Positions 43,919-52,291 of a stretch of 52,352 nucleotides of DNA are shown one piece after another. Origin of the DNA: Gammaproteobacteria bacterium (GTDB lineage Bacteria > Pseudomonadota > Gammaproteobacteria > UBA1113); assembly GCA_020051155.1 (NCBI GenBank), contig JAGVJK010000014.1, positions 1 through 52,352 on the forward strand, given 5' to 3'. Position 1 is the stretch's first letter. Every line of letters begins with the position of its first letter. A model generated the notes under the pieces. It had not been told where the DNA came from, did not search any database, and saw only the letters and a list, made by a program, of their open reading frames with translations. The position numbers were made by a program, and so were the translations under genes.

Positions 43919-45208
43919 ATGCTAAGACGCCTTTATAGCATGCTTTTTTACCTGGCGGTCCCCTTGGTAGTCTTGAGGGCGCTTTATAAGACAAGAAAGA
44001 ATAAACATTATATGGATCGCTTTAAAGAGCGATTTGGTTATATTGAACAAGACATTGTGCCGGGTGGCATTTGGTTGCATGCCGTCTCGGTGGGAGAGGT
44101 GATTGCTTCCGTACCTTTAATGAAACAAATACAAAAACAATATCCAGATTGCCCCATCACGGTGACCACCATGACGCCTACCGGGGCTGAACAAGTGAAA
44201 GCTGCTTACGATAATTCAGTGGCTCATATTTATGTACCTTACGATTTGCCCTGCGCCATTAAAAAATTTCTCGATAAAATCAAACCGTCCCTAGTGCTGA
44301 TCATGGAAACCGAAATATGGCCGAATTTTTTATATTACTGCCATCAACGAAAAGTGCCGGTGCTATTGGCCAATGCGAGATTATCAGAAAAATCCGCGAA
44401 AGGTTATGCGCGGATCGGTAGTTTAACACGAGATATGTTGCATCAACTTAGCGTCATCGCAGTGCAAACCGCGGAGGAAGCAAAACGGTTTATCGATATT
44501 GGTGCTAAACCATCACAGATTGCAGTGACAGGCAGCATTAAATTTGATATTACGATTCCAGCGAGCATTTATGAAAAAGCGAATGTGTTTCGCGAACGTT
44601 TTGGTAGTAATCGTTTAGTGTGGGTTGCTGCGAGTACTCATGAAGGCGAGGAAGAAAAAATCCTCTCCGTGTTTAGCACATTACGTGCGACCTTTCCTTC
44701 TTTGTTATTAGTGATCGTGCCGCGACATCCTGAACGTTTTGCCAAAGTTGCTGCGCTTTGTAAGAAGCAAGGATTTAATGTGTTATTGCGCAGTAGCGAT
44801 CTGCCTTGCACAGCTGAAACAGAAATTGTGCTGGGCGACTCCATGGGTGAGTTATGCGCGTATTATGCAGCAAGTGATGTTGCTTTTGTTGGTGGAAGTT
44901 TAATTCCAGTGGGCGGCCATAATTTGTTAGAGCCAGCAGCCTTAGGAATTCCAGCAGTGACGGGTGAACATGTATTTAACTTTACTGAAATCACTCGCTT
45001 GTTAACTGTTGCCGGTGGCGCGGTAAAAGTCGATTCTTTAGAGGCATTAACAAATACCGTGAGTGAATGGCTTAGCGACGCATCGAAACGCAGCTTTGTC
45101 GGACAACAAGCCTTAGCAGTAGTACAACAAAATCGCGGAGCGCTCGCTCAGCATTTGCAGTTAGTGGAAAAATTAAAATTAAATAATTTAGATATGTACA
45201 AAGACTGA
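43919..45208 (+). CDS. waaA: 3-deoxy-D-manno-octulosonic acid transferase (Kdo transferase)
   Basis: 429 residues. An N-terminal membrane anchor (about 3-24) is followed by a GT-B fold: WLHAVSVGEVIASVPL, TTMTPTGAEQV, METEIWPNFL, and the C-terminal IVPRHPERF, VGGSLIPVGGHNLLEPAALG and GEHVFNF. WaaA adds Kdo to lipid IVA in the inner leaflet. It shows that the organism makes lipid A-core. The gene stands alone; its upstream region has a TATAGTATAAT-like AT-rich stretch near 43845. Confidence 0.96.
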   Translation: MLRRLYSMLFYLAVPLVVLRALYKTRKNKHYMDRFKERFGYIEQDIVPGGIWLHAVSVGEVIASVPLMKQIQKQYPDCPITVTTMTPTGAEQVKAAYDNSVAHIYVPYDLPCAIKKFLDKIKPSLVLIMETEIWPNFLYYCHQRKVPVLLANARLSEKSAKGYARIGSLTRDMLHQLSVIAVQTAEEAKRFIDIGAKPSQIAVTGSIKFDITIPASIYEKANVFRERFGSNRLVWVAASTHEGEEEKILSVFSTLRATFPSLLLVIVPRHPERFAKVAALCKKQGFNVLLRSSDLPCTAETEIVLGDSMGELCAYYAASDVAFVGGSLIPVGGHNLLEPAALGIPAVTGEHVFNFTEITRLLTVAGGAVKVDSLEALTNTVSEWLSDASKRSFVGQQALAVVQQNRGALAQHLQLVEKLKLNNLDMYKD

Positions 45209-45341
45209 GAATTGTTCTACATTATCAAAAAATAAGAACACCATGAGATTTTAAAAATTTCGACATCATCTTATTCTTTAAAAATAATTCGAATAACATT
45301 TTTTCGTTATTGTTATGTTTTAACTTACAGGATCATTATTT

Positions 45342-47732
45342 ATGGCATCAAGTAGTCAGCAGCACGAGCAACCACAAGATAAAACAGAGCCTGGTAGCCT
45401 GTTACTAATTTCAAATTTAGCAGCGTATCAACAAGAAGTTTTTGATGAACTTCGTCGGAATTACTCTATTTTCAAGCCATTCTTGAGTGGTGTTAGCGGT
45501 GTTGTTAATGTCCATTACTCTTATAAAGTAGGAGGGTCCGTACCGATAAGCTACAACAGAATCGCTTTCTTTAATATCGTGTTGCCTGAAACTTATAAAA
45601 ACCTTCTTTTGTTGCTTGGAGTCTTCGAAGAGTTTTTCGAGCACAAAATATCTTATAGTTTTGAAAAGGCGCTGGAGCAGCATTTTTCTGAAGGTGAAGA
45701 GTTAAGGCCTACCTACCCGATAGATAATCCGGTAGACATTTTAAAACGAATGTATAGAGCCTTAGAGATTCTGCAGAATCTTACTGAAGAAACGCCATGG
45801 AATCGAAAGCAACTAACTCATGATCGTTATCATGCAACAAAAAAGTTTTTACAATCTAATACCTCGCAACATAAAGAGAACCTTCTCAGATGGATGTTAA
45901 ATCTAAGCATGGTAGACTCAAAAGATCCTTTTAGTGATCCTCAGACTCATATTGCCAATTGCCAGCGTTTTTTAAGTCACGTTAATAGTGAGTCTTTTGT
46001 TAATTCTAGTTCAATTCAGCAGATAGAAGACTTAATAAAAGAGGGTTTTTTTGATTCGGCATACCATCTTTTGACGTGGTTTTTGCATCTTGCAAGAAAT
46101 GAAGTAGAAAATAAAAAAGAAAAATATGAAGCCTTAATGCAAGGGGTGATCAAAAAAAGAAATATTCATAATCCTCAAGCTGCGGTTAACAGGTTTTTGT
46201 CACCTGCTGTAGCGATAATTTTATTAAGTATCGAGATAGCAGATTTACAGTGCTTCATCGATGTTTTTTTCTTAGGAGATGTTGACTCAGATCTTAGGCT
46301 TCGTAATTATTTAGAAGATATGATATTGACTTTAATCAATGACAAAAAAAATCCTAAAAGAGAAGAAAAACTTAAGAAAGTCATTGAAGTGTTTGCGCAA
46401 GTTAATCAGGCTATAAAACGATTTTGCAGAGGAAATTCAAAACCAGTTGTAAGGGGAAAACCCTTGATCGAACAAAGAGAAGGTTCTTATACCTATAGGG
46501 CGACTCATAATGAATTCTATGGATATAGAATGTTAAGAGTGTGGTATAAGTACAAAGGACGTATTATCTATACTGAAGTGAATGCCAGGACAGAAATATA
46601 TCCTGTATTAATATATTCTGACGAAGACGACGAATGTAGTGTAAGAAGTCGTTTTAATGAACTAAAAACGCCTTCCGATAGAATACAGCAGTGCTTTTTA
46701 AATGCGATAGCTGTTGAGGATAAAACAACGGCAACCTGGTTATTGCCTTATATAGATGAGGACTCTTTGATTCGTTATCTTACAGATAGTCATTTATTTC
46801 TTGCTATATCAACACAAATATTTCAAGAAATGTTTTTAGAAAAACTGCGTGGGACACGCGCTTTAGCGCACCATATCTCTGATATTTTCCAAGTGATTTC
46901 TATCCCTCGTTTTCCTGATGAGAACAAGCGATTAAATATTAAAGAATTTATATTCTTCGTAAAAAATAAAGCCATTAACTTTGAAATGCTGACTTTCTAT
47001 CTAGAGAAAGCTTTGGAGGGTGAAGCAACAGATGTTATCGAGGACTTATTAAGCGGTATTAAAGAGAAAATTACTGAAGGAACAGAAGAATGTTCTGATA
47101 AGATGATTGCAACATTGAGATACTGTATTAGGATACTTAACGAAAGATATGAAGATTTTAAAGGCTTTGAAATAGTACGGGTTTTATTGACAGAATGTTT
47201 GCAAAAGGTCAGCGCTGCTAATTTAACTAAGCAAGCACTTCCCCAAAGGGAAAGTTTCGCCTTAACAGAAGCGTTAGCAAATGATGTTGACAGTACGGAT
47301 TTTGTTATGTCAAATTATTCGCAAGCTTCTTCGTCAGAGGTGGGATGTTCTAATTCATCAGTTGGGTCTCCTGCACTAGACTCACCAGATCGAGTAACAT
47401 CTTTTTCAACGTTAGCAAGATATACATTGTTACATCCTGCGCAATCGACTTCCATAGTACAACAACCAACCTCAAGTAGCCAACCAGCAACATCCCCTGC
47501 AAGTGAAGCTTATCAGTTATTATCGATGTTCCCTGCACCAGATACAAAGTCGCTACAAGTTTCAAGTTCTGCAGATTTACAATCATCAGTCACTCCAGCG
47601 GAACCGGGAGGTTTCACGAAAGAACTCATTGATGACTTACCAAAGGTACCCCCTCATGAGTTACCTGCTGTATCATCGCCTTCATTGCAAGAAGCACCCA
47701 AAAGAAAAGCAGCTAAGGTTAGATGTCAATGA
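45342..47732 (+). CDS. 796-residue protein of unknown function with Ser/Pro-rich tail
   Basis: No recognised family, signal peptide or membrane segment. Residues about 1-20 are polar; 20-630 look like a mostly helical soluble protein with several regular stretches (for example FDELRRNYSIFKPFLSG, KIIEDLLSGIKEKITEGTEE-like VIEDLLSGIKEKITEGTEE); from about 640 to the end it is Ser/Pro/Thr-rich and probably disordered, closing in a basic KRKAAKVRCQ. The upstream site AGGATC lies nine bases before the ATG. Adjacent genes are unrelated. Length, lack of family, and the Ser-rich tail like that of the proteins at 1121 and 40102 make it an effector candidate, unproven. Confidence 0.8.
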   Translation: MASSSQQHEQPQDKTEPGSLLLISNLAAYQQEVFDELRRNYSIFKPFLSGVSGVVNVHYSYKVGGSVPISYNRIAFFNIVLPETYKNLLLLLGVFEEFFEHKISYSFEKALEQHFSEGEELRPTYPIDNPVDILKRMYRALEILQNLTEETPWNRKQLTHDRYHATKKFLQSNTSQHKENLLRWMLNLSMVDSKDPFSDPQTHIANCQRFLSHVNSESFVNSSSIQQIEDLIKEGFFDSAYHLLTWFLHLARNEVENKKEKYEALMQGVIKKRNIHNPQAAVNRFLSPAVAIILLSIEIADLQCFIDVFFLGDVDSDLRLRNYLEDMILTLINDKKNPKREEKLKKVIEVFAQVNQAIKRFCRGNSKPVVRGKPLIEQREGSYTYRATHNEFYGYRMLRVWYKYKGRIIYTEVNARTEIYPVLIYSDEDDECSVRSRFNELKTPSDRIQQCFLNAIAVEDKTTATWLLPYIDEDSLIRYLTDSHLFLAISTQIFQEMFLEKLRGTRALAHHISDIFQVISIPRFPDENKRLNIKEFIFFVKNKAINFEMLTFYLEKALEGEATDVIEDLLSGIKEKITEGTEECSDKMIATLRYCIRILNERYEDFKGFEIVRVLLTECLQKVSAANLTKQALPQRESFALTEALANDVDSTDFVMSNYSQASSSEVGCSNSSVGSPALDSPDRVTSFSTLARYTLLHPAQSTSIVQQPTSSSQPATSPASEAYQLLSMFPAPDTKSLQVSSSADLQSSVTPAEPGGFTKELIDDLPKVPPHELPAVSSPSLQEAPKRKAAKVRCQ

Positions 47733-47810
47733 GAAGGTAACTTTTGGTGCGGAACGCCGGCATTTTTAAGACCAAAAAAATACAGAAAAGAATAGTTAAT
47801 AGTGTCTACT

Positions 47811-47931
47811 GGACCATCCTCTGCTTTTTAACTGACACAGTTATTGGAACACTCCCCTTTGCACCAATAGCTTTTTGCCTTGAGTGAATCGTTGACCCGT
47901 TTTTGTCACCACAGTGACCCCTTTGGCCCCA
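47811..47931. other. possible mobile-element relic or lost 3-prime end of the next gene
   Basis: The 199-bp gap after the 796-residue gene holds no complete gene. Two things are seen. AGTGTCTACTGGACC ... AACTGACACAG looks like the terminal repeat of an insertion sequence, but I could not match it to a named one. On the minus strand, a frame one base off from the AlbA_2 gene end reads on for 31 more codons (KGHNGAKGVTVVTKTGQRFT...), as if a frameshift in an AAAAGGG tract had cut off a longer protein. Confidence 0.3.
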
Positions 47932-49305
47932 TTATGACCCTTTTAACTTATAAATTGATCCCCTCCCAATACCTCCTTCTATTGAAAATATTCCCTTTTC
48001 TTTCAAAAAGTTAAGGTCTCTTGTTGCTGTCCTTTTGGAAACGCCAGTAATTGCTTGATATTCACTATTAGAAATACTGCCATGCTCTTTTACATACAAA
48101 ACAGCATCTATTTGACGTTTAGATAAATGCAGCTTTTTCAAATAATCATCAGTGATGATTTCTTTGTAGAAAATAACTTTAAATCGCCCAGGTTCCGATA
48201 TAAATTGGGGAGCAGGTAAATGATGTGCTGCAAGCTCCTCTACCATGCGCAATGTTCCGCTACCCCATCGTTCGATTAAACCTGAATAGAAAAATACATC
48301 TGCAATACGGCGATTTCTGGGAACAGAATCATGTTCATGAAATAACGCTTCGGGTGTCAATGATGAAGGTAACCCGCCTGGGTTCCAAATTTCTAAATGA
48401 TCGTCGTATAACCTAATTTGATTATGTGCAAGGTTATTAAAATCACGATGGCATAGCGAGTTGATAACTGCTTCTCGAATGGCTTTTAAGGGATACTCCC
48501 ACCGCACTTCGCGTTCAGGTTGGCCGCTAATAACATATTCTGTTTCAAGCCGTTCACGAAACCAGCCTGTTGCACCATCTAATTGCTGGATTAAAGTACC
48601 ATGTACTTCTCTATCATCAACAATATGAGTCGGCGACCTAAAACGTCCTAATTTTAAAAATGCAGATGGAAAAAAAGAGCCGGGATTTTTACCAAACAAA
48701 AGAATGGCAGCTCGTGTAATTTTACCCTCTTTAATCAATTCTAATTTTCTTAAAACGTCCTCATCCAAGGCATGCTCTGGAATAGGTAAACGCCCTTTTT
48801 CACGGATAGCCGCAACTAATTGTTTAATTAAATCTACATTCAAATCTGAAAGCGTTGCGCTATTTTCAACATAAGCATCCCAACTTAATCCAATACGCGC
48901 GACTAAACGGGTCATGATTTCTTCATGGCTCATACGTTGATTTGTTTTACCTACACGACGAAAAAAGCGCCCTCGTACACTGATCGGCGTACCAGTGCTA
49001 GGCAAAACTTGAATGATGACGATGTTCTGATTATCCAGGTTAAACTTAGATATGGATGGCTGTAACCGTGGATCAGTTGCTTCTTGAATACGATTAGCAA
49101 TATCTTCTATTGTTTTTTTCCCAATCTGGAAACCCGTTATTTTACCTGCATCCTGAATACCAATTAATAGAGTACCGCCAGTTGCATTAGCAAATGCACC
49201 AATGGCCTCGATTGCCTCATCATTAAATGATTCCTTAAATTCAACGTGCTCGGATTCACCAGATGCAGCTAGTTCAAGCAATTTCTCTTTAGTAATATCA
49301 ATCAC
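47932..49305 (-). CDS. AlbA_2/Schlafen-type ATP-binding regulator (RecG-like family)
   Basis: 457 residues. An N-terminal AlbA_2 domain (about 1-120): GESEHVEFKESFNDEAIEAIGAFANATGGTLLIGIQ. A middle ATPase region with ITRAAILLFGKNP and the GHKL-like pattern EAVINSLCHRDFNN ... LEIWNPGGLP. A C-terminal winged helix (about 395-455: ISNSEYQAITGVSKRTATRDLNFL) for DNA binding. Such proteins are mis-named ATP-dependent helicase RecG but lack helicase motifs. They are linked to transcription control and, in some cases, anti-phage islands. It is co-oriented with the DUF6471 gene 28 bases upstream. Possible frameshift at its end. Confidence 0.85.
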   Translation of the reverse strand: MIDITKEKLLELAASGESEHVEFKESFNDEAIEAIGAFANATGGTLLIGIQDAGKITGFQIGKKTIEDIANRIQEATDPRLQPSISKFNLDNQNIVIIQVLPSTGTPISVRGRFFRRVGKTNQRMSHEEIMTRLVARIGLSWDAYVENSATLSDLNVDLIKQLVAAIREKGRLPIPEHALDEDVLRKLELIKEGKITRAAILLFGKNPGSFFPSAFLKLGRFRSPTHIVDDREVHGTLIQQLDGATGWFRERLETEYVISGQPEREVRWEYPLKAIREAVINSLCHRDFNNLAHNQIRLYDDHLEIWNPGGLPSSLTPEALFHEHDSVPRNRRIADVFFYSGLIERWGSGTLRMVEELAAHHLPAPQFISEPGRFKVIFYKEIITDDYLKKLHLSKRQIDAVLYVKEHGSISNSEYQAITGVSKRTATRDLNFLKEKGIFSIEGGIGRGSIYKLKGS

Positions 49306-49333
49306 AATTCAATCCTAAGATTTAACAACCCAC

Positions 49334-49579
49334 TTAACGTGAAAAATAACTTTCCTCAAGGGGTAGATTTGTAACACCAATAGCTCTCAAGCATTGAACA
49401 AATAAAGTTGCACTAAATGTTCCCCGTGACATACGCCCTCGTAAATCCTCTACGCTGATATTAACGTCGATTTCATGCAATTTTGTGACAAGCGTTGGAT
49501 AATCTATATCTCGCTTTGCAAGCTCTGCTTTGATGATTTTGGTAACAATTTTTGACCAATAGGCTTTATCTTCACTCAT
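49334..49579 (-). CDS. DUF6471 domain protein
   Basis: 81 residues. WSKIVTKIIKAELAKRDIDYPTL and LRGRMSRGTFSATLFVQCLRAIGV match DUF6471, a small domain often found in mobile or accessory DNA; it looks like a short helix-turn-helix protein, so a role as regulator is inferred. It lies upstream of the AlbA_2 gene on the same strand (28-base gap), so they are likely co-transcribed. The ribosome-binding site is poor. No molecular function is established. Confidence 0.75.
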   Translation of the reverse strand: MSEDKAYWSKIVTKIIKAELAKRDIDYPTLVTKLHEIDVNISVEDLRGRMSRGTFSATLFVQCLRAIGVTNLPLEESYFSR

Positions 49580-49702
49580 TGTACTATCTCGAAATTGTTT
49601 ATTAACAATTAATAATATAGCAAAACAATTTTAATTGCAAAAGCACATTGACACAAGACTTTTTCTAAAGTTGTGCATACTCATCTTCGGTGATAAAATC
49701 CA

Positions 49703-49718
49703 CGCTACCCGGGTAGCG
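49703..49718. promoter_or_regulatory. 16-bp perfect palindrome before the beta-lactamase gene
   Basis: CGCTACCCGGGTAGCG, centred about 85 bases before the beta-lactamase ATG, in the shared upstream region of the divergent DUF6471 gene. It could be an operator for a dimeric regulator, or part of a hairpin. A TTGACA lies at 49648-49653 but has no well-spaced -10. Confidence 0.4.
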
Positions 49719-49795
49719 GAACACGGAAAACCAGTTTCTTTGCCAGCTTCATGAGCTGCAATATTTTAATATAAATTTACAAATGAGTATTATCA

Positions 49796-50662
49796 ATGAA
49801 AAAACTACTAACTTTGATTTTAACTATGACCAGTCTCAGTGCCGCAGCGCAAGGATTAACAACTGAAAAATATTCACAACTGTTAAAAAACTATAATAGT
49901 TGCTTTATTCTTTATAACCTAACACAACATAAAATTGTCAGTGAATACAATCCAGGTAATTATTGTAACCAGCGCATTGCACCAGATTCTACGTTTAAAA
50001 TAGCATTATCTCTCATGGCATTTAATCAGGGTGTCATCAATCAACAAACTGTTTTTAAATGGAATGGTAAAAAAGAAGAGGACTTTCCTGAGTGGAATCA
50101 GGATCAAACGCCAGCTCGTTGGCTTAAATATTCGATCCTTTGGGTCTCTCAACAAATTACTCCGCAATTGGGCTCTGCTCGTATTAAAAATTATTTAGCA
50201 GGTTTTAAATACGGTAACCAAGATTTTAGTGGTGATCCTGGTCAACATAATGGCCTCACTGATGCGTGGTTAAGTAGCAGTCTAAAAATATCGGCGGTAG
50301 AACAACTTCATTTCTTAAAGGCAATGTTAAGCAATGAATTGCCCGTTACCAGCGAGGCCGTCGCACATACGAAAGAAAACCTTTATCAAGGTAAATTGGA
50401 TCATGGCGCTGATTATTATGGTAAGACAGGTTCTGGCCGACATGGTCGTAATGAGCGAGAAACTAACCCTAGCAAATTGCGGGATGGCTGGTTTGTCGGC
50501 TTCATTGAGAACGGCACTCAACAATATATTTTTGTCAGTAATCTAACGGATAAGGTCCCAGCTTCTACAGATGAATCTTATGGTCGTGACGGATTGAAAC
50601 CCTATGGTAGCGCAGTGTTGAAACCAATAACATTGACGTTGTTAAATGATTACTTTTCTTAA
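49796..50662 (+). CDS. class D (OXA-type) beta-lactamase
   Basis: 288 residues with a signal peptide (MKKLLTLILTMTSLSAAAQG). Class D motifs: STFK with nucleophile Ser65 and carboxylated Lys68; a second motif S-I-L at 113-115, where most have S-x-V; YGN at 139-141 (the YGN box); W158 in DAWLSSSLKIS; KTG at 210-212. Closest known relatives by pattern are Legionella-type (OXA-29 like) enzymes; spectrum cannot be read from sequence. It starts a short cluster with the DHFR-like gene 24 bases after its stop. It is divergent from DUF6471. Confidence 0.92.
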   Translation: MKKLLTLILTMTSLSAAAQGLTTEKYSQLLKNYNSCFILYNLTQHKIVSEYNPGNYCNQRIAPDSTFKIALSLMAFNQGVINQQTVFKWNGKKEEDFPEWNQDQTPARWLKYSILWVSQQITPQLGSARIKNYLAGFKYGNQDFSGDPGQHNGLTDAWLSSSLKISAVEQLHFLKAMLSNELPVTSEAVAHTKENLYQGKLDHGADYYGKTGSGRHGRNERETNPSKLRDGWFVGFIENGTQQYIFVSNLTDKVPASTDESYGRDGLKPYGSAVLKPITLTLLNDYFS

Positions 50663-50686
50663 TAGATACACTCAGAGAACCTTACT

Positions 50687-51214
50687 ATGAATAAAGTCAT
50701 TTTATATATCGCAACATCCTTAGACGGATTTATTGCAGACAGTGATGGTAGTGTTGATTGGTTACCACAGCCAGAAACCTCAGAAGATTTAGAAATGGTT
50801 GGCTATCCTCAGCTAATGGATAGGATCGGAATTATTGTGATGGGTAGTCGCAGTTACAAGCAGATTCTGACTTTCGGTGAGTGGGGTTGGCCGGATAAGC
50901 AAACCTATGTTTTTACATCACAACCATTGTCTAGTGAGTTAGCATCTATTGAGTTTACAAAGGATACTCCTCGAATATTCATGGAAAAAATAAAGAAGAG
51001 TCAACCTAACAAAAACATTTGGTTATTAGGCGGCGCTCAGCTTGCGCAGTCTTTTGCGAGGGAGCATTTGATCGATGAAATTATTTTAACGATAATCCCA
51101 AAGAAACTTCAGCAAGGCATAGCACTCAATGTACCATTAGAGGATTTCTATTTAAATGCTGAGAAACCTTGTATGGATGGTATTGTGCAAAAGGTTTATT
51201 TGAAGAAAGAGTGA
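50687..51214 (+). CDS. dihydrofolate-reductase-like (RibD C-terminal family) protein
   Basis: 175 residues. YIATSLDGFIADSDGSVDWL and the NADPH-binding IIVMGSRSYKQIL and IWLLGGAQLAQSF are those of the YyaP/RibD C-terminal reductase family, not of true FolA (which is at 42061). Typical members have unknown substrates. It follows the beta-lactamase after 24 bases, so may be co-transcribed. A G10 tract begins eight bases past its stop. Confidence 0.88.
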   Translation: MNKVILYIATSLDGFIADSDGSVDWLPQPETSEDLEMVGYPQLMDRIGIIVMGSRSYKQILTFGEWGWPDKQTYVFTSQPLSSELASIEFTKDTPRIFMEKIKKSQPNKNIWLLGGAQLAQSFAREHLIDEIILTIIPKKLQQGIALNVPLEDFYLNAEKPCMDGIVQKVYLKKE

Positions 51215-51221
51215 GTATTCA

Positions 51222-51231
51222 GGGGGGGGGG
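51222..51231. repeat. homopolymer tract of ten G
   Basis: GGGGGGGGGG directly after the DHFR-like gene. It is outside all coding frames, so slippage would not change any protein seen here. Such tracts are also prone to assembly error. Confidence 0.8.
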
Positions 51232-51261
51232 CATTCATCGCTTTTTAATCCTTGTATTAAA

Positions 51262-51306
51262 AAAATAACCCATCATTACACAAGGGCAGTGATGGGTCGT
51301 TATTTT
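51262..51306. terminator. bidirectional terminator between the DHFR-like and MerR genes
   Basis: A stem ACCCATCA / TGATGGGT extended by AAATAA / TTATTT (outside a mismatch), with T/A-rich flanks on both strands, so it can end both convergent transcripts. It overlaps the last two bases of the MerR stop codon. Confidence 0.75.
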
Positions 51307-52063
51307 ACGCTAACTCTTTCTCAGAAAAAAGCTTCATTGCTTCCGTCATAAAATTTAACAATTTTGGATGAATATCACTGTAAAATTTTACAAAATCTGG
51401 ATGAGAACCATAAAGCTGGCTAAGGCCAATATAGCTGTCTTTTGTTGGTATCCAGAGCTTAGCGATCATCTGATAATGCTTCTTTATTATTTTTTGCACA
51501 GCAAGATCAGATGGTTCAAGGTGATGCTCGATGGCAGATGCTAATTCATCATGAATTTTATCCATGTGTTTTTTATATTCCTGCCATTGTTCCTTGGTCC
51601 AAGTTTTTGTTTTTTCCTTGCTTTGCTGAAGGATATTTTGATCTATCCCGCTGTCGACAAGAAAATCTTCATACATTTTTTGTTTTTCCGCATTAAAGCC
51701 GTGAAAAGTTTCTTCAAGTTTCATCATTTCTTTACCTCTTAAGTGTGTAATGGTTTTATCAACAGTCTCAAGCAACATTTTAGTTTGATTGAGATTTTTC
51801 TTGAGAATCTTTCTATGAGACTCTAAAGCTTTCACTTTATCGAAGTCTGGACTGGAAATGATTCTCTGGATGTCATTCAGTTGAAACCCTAGCTCACGGA
51901 AAAATAAAATTTGCTGTAGCATCAAGAATTGAGCCTCTTCATAATAGCGATAATTATTTTCGCCATAATAAGCAGGTTTAAGCAGTCCTATCTCATCATA
52001 AAAATGAAGGGTACGGACACTCACTCCGGATAACTTTGCTAATTTATTTACGGTATAAGCCAT
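51305..52063 (-). CDS. MerR-family regulator with TipAS-type C-terminal domain
   Basis: 252 residues. N-terminal MerR winged helix (TVNKLAKLSGVSVRTLHFYDEIGLLKP, YYEEAQFLMLQQILFFRELGF), a long dimerisation coiled coil (about 75-120), then a C-terminal domain (about 130-250) with the TipAS antibiotic-recognition pattern (WQEYKKHMDKIHDELASAIEHH). TipAS domains bind thiopeptide-like drugs and turn the regulator on; the ligand here is unknown. A good site GGAGA precedes the ATG by five bases. It probably regulates itself through the promoter at 52088-52118; other targets are not known. Confidence 0.92.
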   Translation of the reverse strand: MAYTVNKLAKLSGVSVRTLHFYDEIGLLKPAYYGENNYRYYEEAQFLMLQQILFFRELGFQLNDIQRIISSPDFDKVKALESHRKILKKNLNQTKMLLETVDKTITHLRGKEMMKLEETFHGFNAEKQKMYEDFLVDSGIDQNILQQSKEKTKTWTKEQWQEYKKHMDKIHDELASAIEHHLEPSDLAVQKIIKKHYQMIAKLWIPTKDSYIGLSQLYGSHPDFVKFYSDIHPKLLNFMTEAMKLFSEKELA

Positions 52064-52087
52064 GGTTTTCTCCTGTTGACCATTACA

Positions 52088-52118
52088 ACTCTAGGGTATG
52101 ACGTGGCGTTAAAGTCAA
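52088..52118 (-). promoter_or_regulatory. MerR-type promoter with 19-bp spacer
   Basis: On the minus strand, TTGACT (52118-52113) and TAGAGT (52093-52088) are 19 bp apart, the long spacing typical of MerR-regulated promoters. ACTTTA and TAGAGT form an imperfect dyad around it. The start would be about 18-20 bases before the regulator's ATG, so it is likely autoregulated. Confidence 0.6.
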
Positions 52119-52126
52119 GAGATTAT

Positions 52127-52240
52127 TATAAGCCGCTCGTACCTCAGGACGCGAGCCCAGCACTTCGCCCTGATAATTGTTGCAATCTAATCGCCATGAC
52201 TGTGTGCTAGATTCGCATCTTGAGGTGCGAGAGCGGTATA
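52127..52240. repeat. repeat family B-related inverted repeat
   Basis: Arms TATAAGCCGCTCGTACCTCA and GAGGTGCGAGAGCGGTATA face each other across about 60 bases; the right end GAGCGGTATA is that of family B. A smaller related element is present near 40046-40070. No gene is seen in 52119-52352. Confidence 0.7.
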
Positions 52241-52291
52241 GATAATTTCATTGCAATCTTTTTGTCATGAAGTAGGTCCTCAATTAGGATT

